Of a DNA stretch of 36,139 bases, positions 31,959 to 36,139 are shown one piece after another. The DNA lies in assembly GCA_902793315.1 (NCBI GenBank), contig CADBCT010000003.1, forward strand, positions 1 to 36,139, read 5' to 3'. The position numbers were made by a program, and so were the translations under genes. Numbering within the stretch: the stretch's first letter is position 1; each line of letters starts with the position of its first letter. Source of the stretch: an uncultured Erysipelotrichaceae bacterium (GTDB lineage Bacteria > Bacillota_I > Bacilli_A > RF39 > UBA660). Under the pieces are notes generated by a model. That model searched no databases and had not been told where the DNA came from. It was given only the letters and a program-made list of their open reading frames with translations.

Positions 31959-33998
31959 TTATTTATAATCTTCTTTATTTGTAATCATTTCCAATGTAGC
32001 TTCATTGATAGCATCATCTAGTGTTTTAATTTCATCAGTAATCATGCTAAATCCAACTGCTGCTCCAAATTCATGAGGAAGACTCTTCATTTCCTTAGTT
32101 AATTTCTTAGTATAAGTACTTATTTGTCTTTCACTATAACCAATTAAATAAATTAAGAATTCATTACCATCAGTTCTAATAATTTCACTGTTTTCTAATT
32201 GTGTATTTACTAAAATACTAGCAGCTTTAATTATTAACTGATCTCCTTCTTCATGACCATAATTATCATTTACGTATTTAACATTATTTAAGTCAACCAT
32301 AACAATTGATTGAGGGAATACTTCACAATCTTCCCATTCACGCATTTTAACATTCAAGTAATTTCTATTCTTCAATGAAGTTAACATATCAGTATACTTC
32401 TGTCTATCAGTTATTTTAACTTTTTTCTTTTGATTCTTCTTTTTAAAGAATAAATAAATTAAAGCTAAAACAATTAACGGAACAAAGATAAGTATTAATA
32501 CAATAGTATATACTTGCTGTAAGCTTGATTCTTCTAAGATAGAAGCTTTTAAGTTCTCTATTCCAGAATTACGATAATTATAATAAGAATTAGTATTAAT
32601 AATATAATTAAATAAATCATAGAACGCTTCATTATTACTCTTTACCATGAACTTATAATCATTCATCATAGTATCTGTATATAATAATTTTAATTTCTTA
32701 AACTTATTATTTTGATAATATGAGTAAATTTCTTTATCAACTATGATTAAACGACTACCAGCATCCTTAACTAATTTATCTATATTACTAAATTCTTTAA
32801 TATTAGCTCTAGAATTATTAGAAAAATAATTATATAGTGAATCACCATTTAACATAGCAACATTCTGATTCTTTAAACTTTCAAATGAATTAACTATATG
32901 ATTATCTTCTTGTCTTCCAAGCACTACATAATCTTCTATAAAAGTAGACACTGTAGGTAGATATTCATCATTACTATAATTATAATAGTCAAAATAAACA
33001 TCTATTTTACCCTTCTCTGCTGCTTTCTTTAATTCTTTTTTACTATTAAACTTCTTATATTTAAAATTAATATCAGCTAATCTTGCTACTCTATCAATAT
33101 ATTCTCCAGCTATACCAGCAACATGACCATTTACTTTTTGCTCATATGGAGGATTTTCTACATAACCATAAACATAATTTTTAGATATTAATTTAGCTTT
33201 AGTTTTAGCGCTTAGCTTATTTTTATCTAAATAATAATTAAGATATGCAGCATTATATTCTTCAATATAATTCAATTGTCTCCACTTATTATAATATTTA
33301 GTTACAATAGCATTTAATTCTTTTTCATCTTTACTTAAAGTTAAAACTATTTGTTTCTTCATTTCAGTAAAATAATAATTAATATGATATTTATCTTTTT
33401 GAATTGTATAATCTAAATACATTATATTTGGAACAATAATCATATTAATTTCCCCAGCATCTAAGCCCTTATATAAATCCTCAATACTATTATAAGTTTT
33501 ATATGATAAATTAGTTCCACTCTTTAAATAAAATCCTATTTCTTCAGAATCTTTTTCAAATACACCAAATTTAATATTTTTCATATCATCGATATGATTA
33601 ATTCTTCGATATTCTTTTCCTACTGCGACATAGTTATCATTGAATAAGAACAAGTCATTTTTAGTTAATTTTTCATCATTACTTAAAATTCTTATTTTAA
33701 ATGCTTCTCCTGTAGGTTCAGAAGATTTTAAATATGGAATTCTATTAAATGTAACTCCTATTTTCTTTTCAAAATCATCTAAAAAGTCAAAAATAACTCC
33801 TTCTCCATTAAGTCCATATAAAGGGTAGTCATTTACAACTTCAAAGTCATAAGCTTGATCTTTATTCTTCTCAACCCATCTCTTTTCATTAACAGTTAAT
33901 GTTGTTGTTTTATCTTCTTTATTATAGTAACGATAAACAAAGAAAAAAGCGACTGCAGCTATGACAATAGGGATAATTATTAATAATCTCTTTTTCAT
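31959..33998 (-). CDS. Membrane sensor with two solute-binding-like domains and a GGDEF domain
   Basis: This 679-residue protein has an N-terminal membrane helix (4-22), two tandem family-3-type solute-binding folds outside the cell (about 33-265 and 270-490; NPPYEQKVNGHVAGIAGEYID marks the second), a membrane helix (about 498-520) and a cytoplasmic GGDEF domain (about 530-679). In that domain the first metal Asp is present (Asp569 in MVDLNNVKYVND), as is NYGHEEGD, but the signature reads DGNEF (610-614) instead of GGDEF and no RxxD inhibitory site is seen. Activity as a diguanylate cyclase is therefore doubtful; it may only bind nucleotide. It senses a small ligand outside. It lies between an anchored protein gene and the YihY gene. 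RBS GAGGAG. Confidence 0.87.
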   Translation of the reverse strand: MKKRLLIIIPIVIAAVAFFFVYRYYNKEDKTTTLTVNEKRWVEKNKDQAYDFEVVNDYPLYGLNGEGVIFDFLDDFEKKIGVTFNRIPYLKSSEPTGEAFKIRILSNDEKLTKNDLFLFNDNYVAVGKEYRRINHIDDMKNIKFGVFEKDSEEIGFYLKSGTNLSYKTYNSIEDLYKGLDAGEINMIIVPNIMYLDYTIQKDKYHINYYFTEMKKQIVLTLSKDEKELNAIVTKYYNKWRQLNYIEEYNAAYLNYYLDKNKLSAKTKAKLISKNYVYGYVENPPYEQKVNGHVAGIAGEYIDRVARLADINFKYKKFNSKKELKKAAEKGKIDVYFDYYNYSNDEYLPTVSTFIEDYVVLGRQEDNHIVNSFESLKNQNVAMLNGDSLYNYFSNNSRANIKEFSNIDKLVKDAGSRLIIVDKEIYSYYQNNKFKKLKLLYTDTMMNDYKFMVKSNNEAFYDLFNYIINTNSYYNYRNSGIENLKASILEESSLQQVYTIVLILIFVPLIVLALIYLFFKKKNQKKKVKITDRQKYTDMLTSLKNRNYLNVKMREWEDCEVFPQSIVMVDLNNVKYVNDNYGHEEGDQLIIKAASILVNTQLENSEIIRTDGNEFLIYLIGYSERQISTYTKKLTKEMKSLPHEFGAAVGFSMITDEIKTLDDAINEATLEMITNKEDYK

Positions 33999-34013
33999 AT
34001 TAACTCCTCACTT

Positions 34014-34460
34014 TTATCTGTCTTTAGTCCATACATAAGCAGTCTTTCCATGATGCTTATAACCAATTATCGGAAATTGAGTAGTATTAGTATCACTAGA
34101 TATAATGGCTTGTATATCATAGAAAGATTTTTCTTTATCAGAAAATTCATCTAAAGCTTGATTTGCTAGATCTTTAGCAGTAGCTACATTAACATCTCCA
34201 GTTACTGTCATATCTATATAAATTATTTTACCAGCAACTCTAACTTCTACTTTTGATGTTTTTTCTTTTAATTTATCTTTAACTTTATTCTTTGTAGCAT
34301 CAGATATTTCTACTTTATCTCTTCCCTCTAAACGATCTCCATAAATTGCTTTTGCTTCGCTTGGAAAGAAAACATTCTTTAAAATTAAAAATCCAACAAA
34401 AACAAGAATAAATATTACTATTGCTATTACTAAGCTCATATGCTTCTTTATAAACTTCAT
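34014..34460 (-). CDS. Small membrane-anchored protein of unknown function
   Basis: I do not recognise this 148-residue protein. It has a basic start, one hydrophobic helix (about 9-29), then an outside domain of about 115 residues. That domain has alternating beta strands and a helix (KVEVRVAGKIIYIDMTVTG, then DVNVATAKDLANQALDEFSD) and a C-terminal strand-rich end (FPIIGYKHHGKTAYVWTKD). It follows a strong promoter and is first in a three-gene unit with the GGDEF sensor and the YihY protein, 15 bases before the sensor start. It may act with that sensor in the envelope. RBS AGGATGTGAT, ATG start. Confidence 0.8.
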   Translation of the reverse strand: MKFIKKHMSLVIAIVIFILVFVGFLILKNVFFPSEAKAIYGDRLEGRDKVEISDATKNKVKDKLKEKTSKVEVRVAGKIIYIDMTVTGDVNVATAKDLANQALDEFSDKEKSFYDIQAIISSDTNTTQFPIIGYKHHGKTAYVWTKDR

Positions 34461-34483
34461 ATTATCACATCCTAGTCTATTTT

Positions 34484-34512
34484 ATTATACACTATGTACT
34501 AATCATTTTCAA
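34484..34512 (-). promoter_or_regulatory. Sigma-A-type promoter of the sensor operon
   Basis: TTGAAA (34507-34512), a 17-base spacer and TATAAT (34484-34489, preceded by TG) on the minus strand lie between the gatB stop and the 148-residue protein gene. This separates the sensor unit from gatB; no clear terminator hairpin is seen after gatB. Confidence 0.78.
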
Positions 34513-34518
34513 TCTGAA

Positions 34519-35940
34519 TTAATTCAATTCTTCAGTTAAAATTTCCATTGCTACTCCCGGATTAACTTTTCCTCTAGTTTCCTTCATTACCTGTCCCATA
34601 AGGTATTTAATAGCTCTATCATGACCATTTTTATAGTCATTAACACTTTCAGGATTATCATTAATTATTCTTTTAATAACTTCTCTAATCTCTTTATCAT
34701 CAGTAATATTTTCAATACCTTTATCTTTCATAATCTCAGTAATATTCTTATTACTTTCTAAGACATCATCTAAAATATCTTTTAAATTCTTACTAGTTAG
34801 AGTCTTATCATCCATTAATTTAATTAATTCTAAAAATCTTTCCTTCGTAAGAGTAGTATCAGTAATAAGCTTTTCATGCTTATTTAAATAAGCTGAAATA
34901 TCACCTAATAATAAATTACTAGCTATTTGGAAATTAGTCTTTTCATTTAATAATTCATTGAAGTAATCACTAAGACTTCTATTTTGAACTAATTTAGTAG
35001 TATTAATATCTGATACTCCTAAGTTTTTATATACTTCTCTTCTTTCATCAGGTAACATTGGAATAGTTTTTTTAACATTATCAATCATTTCATCTGTAAT
35101 AATTACAAATGGAATATCTGGTTCTGGGAAATAACGATAGTCATTTCCTGTTTCTTTAACTCTCATTAGAACAGTATCATTTAATTTAGAATCAAATCTT
35201 CTCGTTTGTTCTTTGAAAGTCTTTCCTTCATCATATAATTTAGCTTGTCTTTCTATTTCTTTTTCAATACTTAATCCAACATTAGAAATAGAACCAATAT
35301 TCTTAATTTCTGCTTTAGCACCAAATGGATCAGATTCACTCTTTCTAATTGAAACATTAGCATCTGCTCTCATTGAACCTTCTTCCATCTTACAATCACT
35401 AACATCAGCATAAAATAATAATTCTTTTAGTTTTTCTAAGTATAATTTAGCTTCAGTACTAGTAGTCATACATGGTTTAGTAACTATCTCTATAAGAGGT
35501 ACTCCTGCTCTATTGAAGTCAAGAAGTGTTTTATCTTTTCTATGAGTACTCTTACATGTATCTTCTTCTATATGCATTTCTTCAATATAGATTTTTTTCT
35601 TTACTCCATTATCATCTATTTCTACATAGCCATCATACCCAATAGGTGTTCTATTTTGAGTAATTTGATAATTCTTTGGATTATCTGGATAGAAATAGTT
35701 TTTACGATCAAAAAACATTTGCTTTCTAATCTTACAATTAAGAATAGTAGCTGCTTTAATACCTAAATTAATTACTTCTTCATTTAATGTAGGTAATGTT
35801 CCTGGATAACCTAGGTCAATCTCATTAGTTAATGAATTAGCCATTTGGCCATATCCATTAATTGAAGGAGAAAATATTTTAGTATTAGTCTTTAATTCTA
35901 CGTGTACTTCAATACCAATAGTTGGAATATACTTACTCAT
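34519..35940 (-). CDS. gatB: Aspartyl/glutamyl-tRNA amidotransferase subunit B
   Basis: This 473-residue protein is a full-length GatB. The N-terminal catalytic region has IGIEVHVELKT, YPGTLPTLNE, RKNYFYPDNPKNYQI, GVPLIEIVT, MEEGSMRADANVS and ETGNDYRYFPEPDIP, and the C-terminal helical and YqeY-like tail ends NPGVAMEILTEELN. With GatA and GatC it converts Glu-tRNA(Gln) to Gln-tRNA(Gln), and Asp-tRNA(Asn) to Asn-tRNA(Asn), in organisms lacking the direct synthetases. Its ribosome site GGAGG lies inside the last codons of gatA, and its ATG follows that stop by one base, so the two are coupled. Confidence 0.98.
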   Translation of the reverse strand: MSKYIPTIGIEVHVELKTNTKIFSPSINGYGQMANSLTNEIDLGYPGTLPTLNEEVINLGIKAATILNCKIRKQMFFDRKNYFYPDNPKNYQITQNRTPIGYDGYVEIDDNGVKKKIYIEEMHIEEDTCKSTHRKDKTLLDFNRAGVPLIEIVTKPCMTTSTEAKLYLEKLKELLFYADVSDCKMEEGSMRADANVSIRKSESDPFGAKAEIKNIGSISNVGLSIEKEIERQAKLYDEGKTFKEQTRRFDSKLNDTVLMRVKETGNDYRYFPEPDIPFVIITDEMIDNVKKTIPMLPDERREVYKNLGVSDINTTKLVQNRSLSDYFNELLNEKTNFQIASNLLLGDISAYLNKHEKLITDTTLTKERFLELIKLMDDKTLTSKNLKDILDDVLESNKNITEIMKDKGIENITDDKEIREVIKRIINDNPESVNDYKNGHDRAIKYLMGQVMKETRGKVNPGVAMEILTEELN

Positions 35941-35941
35941 A

Positions 35942-36139
35942 TTATTTTCCTCCTTTCGGATTTAAATCTAAGTTTAATTTATCTTCAATGAAACTACCTA
36001 AACGGTACATTTCAGCTTCTTCAAACTTATTACCAATGATATGCATACCAATAGGCATATGATTCTTATCAAATCCTACTGGAATACCAAGTCCTGGAAG
36101 ACCTGCCATATTAACTGGAATAACTAAAACATCATCCAT
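35942..36139 (-). CDS. gatA: Glutamyl-tRNA amidotransferase subunit A, C-terminal end only
   Basis: Only the last 65 codons are inside the window; the gene continues past its right edge. The visible part has the typical GatA end: VLVIPVNMAGLPGLGIPVGF, MPIGMHIIG and the terminal helix with YRLGSFIEDKLNL. GatA is the amidase that releases ammonia from glutamine for transamidation. The methionine at the edge is internal, not the start. The final Gly-Gly-Lys codons form the gatB ribosome site. Confidence 0.95.
   Translation of the reverse strand: MDDVLVIPVNMAGLPGLGIPVGFDKNHMPIGMHIIGNKFEEAEMYRLGSFIEDKLNLDLNPKGGK

Noticed and set aside
1-36139. Mollicutes genetic code (TGA as tryptophan), suggested by very low GC
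   Set aside because: Genes end at TGA (for example 2319-2321) and tryptophans are TGG; the cell-wall genes also argue against a wall-less organism.

Overview
The window looks like a chromosomal segment of a very AT-rich, anaerobic, Gram-positive-type member of the Bacillota, probably an uncultured gut lineage of the Bacilli/Erysipelotrichia type. This rests on strong GGAGG ribosome sites, TTGACA/TATAAT-like promoters, short hairpin-plus-T terminators, a GatCAB amidotransferase, LCP, LtaS and PASTA wall proteins, and a ferredoxin/FrhB fusion expected of an anaerobe. TGA is used as a stop, so this is the standard code and not the Mollicutes code. The lineage is inferred from gene content; no rRNA marker is present.

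Layout. 1-2244 (minus): two tandem secreted proteins with a cell-wall-binding repeat of exactly 183 bp; the complete one ends in a C39-like cysteine peptidase. 2319-17826 (minus): a surface-glycopolymer locus. Its first transcription unit (17826 to 8406) has an O-antigen-ligase-like/GT4 fusion, a GT2, a HAD/GT-C fusion, a UbiA-type phosphoribosyl-lipid synthase homologue, a second GT2, an ABC exporter ATPase, a GtrA protein and the ABC permease. An internal promoter precedes the ATPase and a terminator follows the permease. A second unit (8321 to 2319) has a pyruvyl-transferase/ferredoxin/FrhB fusion, a GT4 and a GT2-GT4 fusion. 17977-19899 (plus): a kinase-less membrane PASTA protein. 19896-22040 (minus): dinD and an M29 aminopeptidase. 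22092-27827: divergent genes for a glucosaminidase-like wall hydrolase and an LCP-PASTA protein, with a cluster of TTTAC-type hexamers between them. 27870-30577 (minus): an LTA-synthase-like enzyme and a membrane-anchored partner. 30695-30986: a small secreted-protein gene frameshifted at an 8-base homopolymer. 31098-34460 (minus): a YihY/BrkB membrane protein, a double solute-binding/GGDEF sensor and a small anchored protein. 34519-36139 (minus): gatB and the 3' end of gatA.

How it fits together (inference). The locus appears to build a lipid-linked polymer in the cytoplasm, export it through the ABC transporter, modify it outside with a lipid-linked monosaccharide (UbiA, HAD, GtrA and GT-C), and hand it to LCP-type ligation onto peptidoglycan. 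The UbiA + phosphatase + GtrA + GT-C set parallels the mycobacterial decaprenyl-phospho-pentose pathway and is the most interesting system here. No initiating glycosyl-1-phosphate transferase, sugar-nucleotide pathway genes or DprE1/DprE2 epimerases are in the window, so the picture is partial. I saw no tRNA, rRNA, CRISPR array, insertion sequence or riboswitch, and no gene-free stretch over 300 bases.
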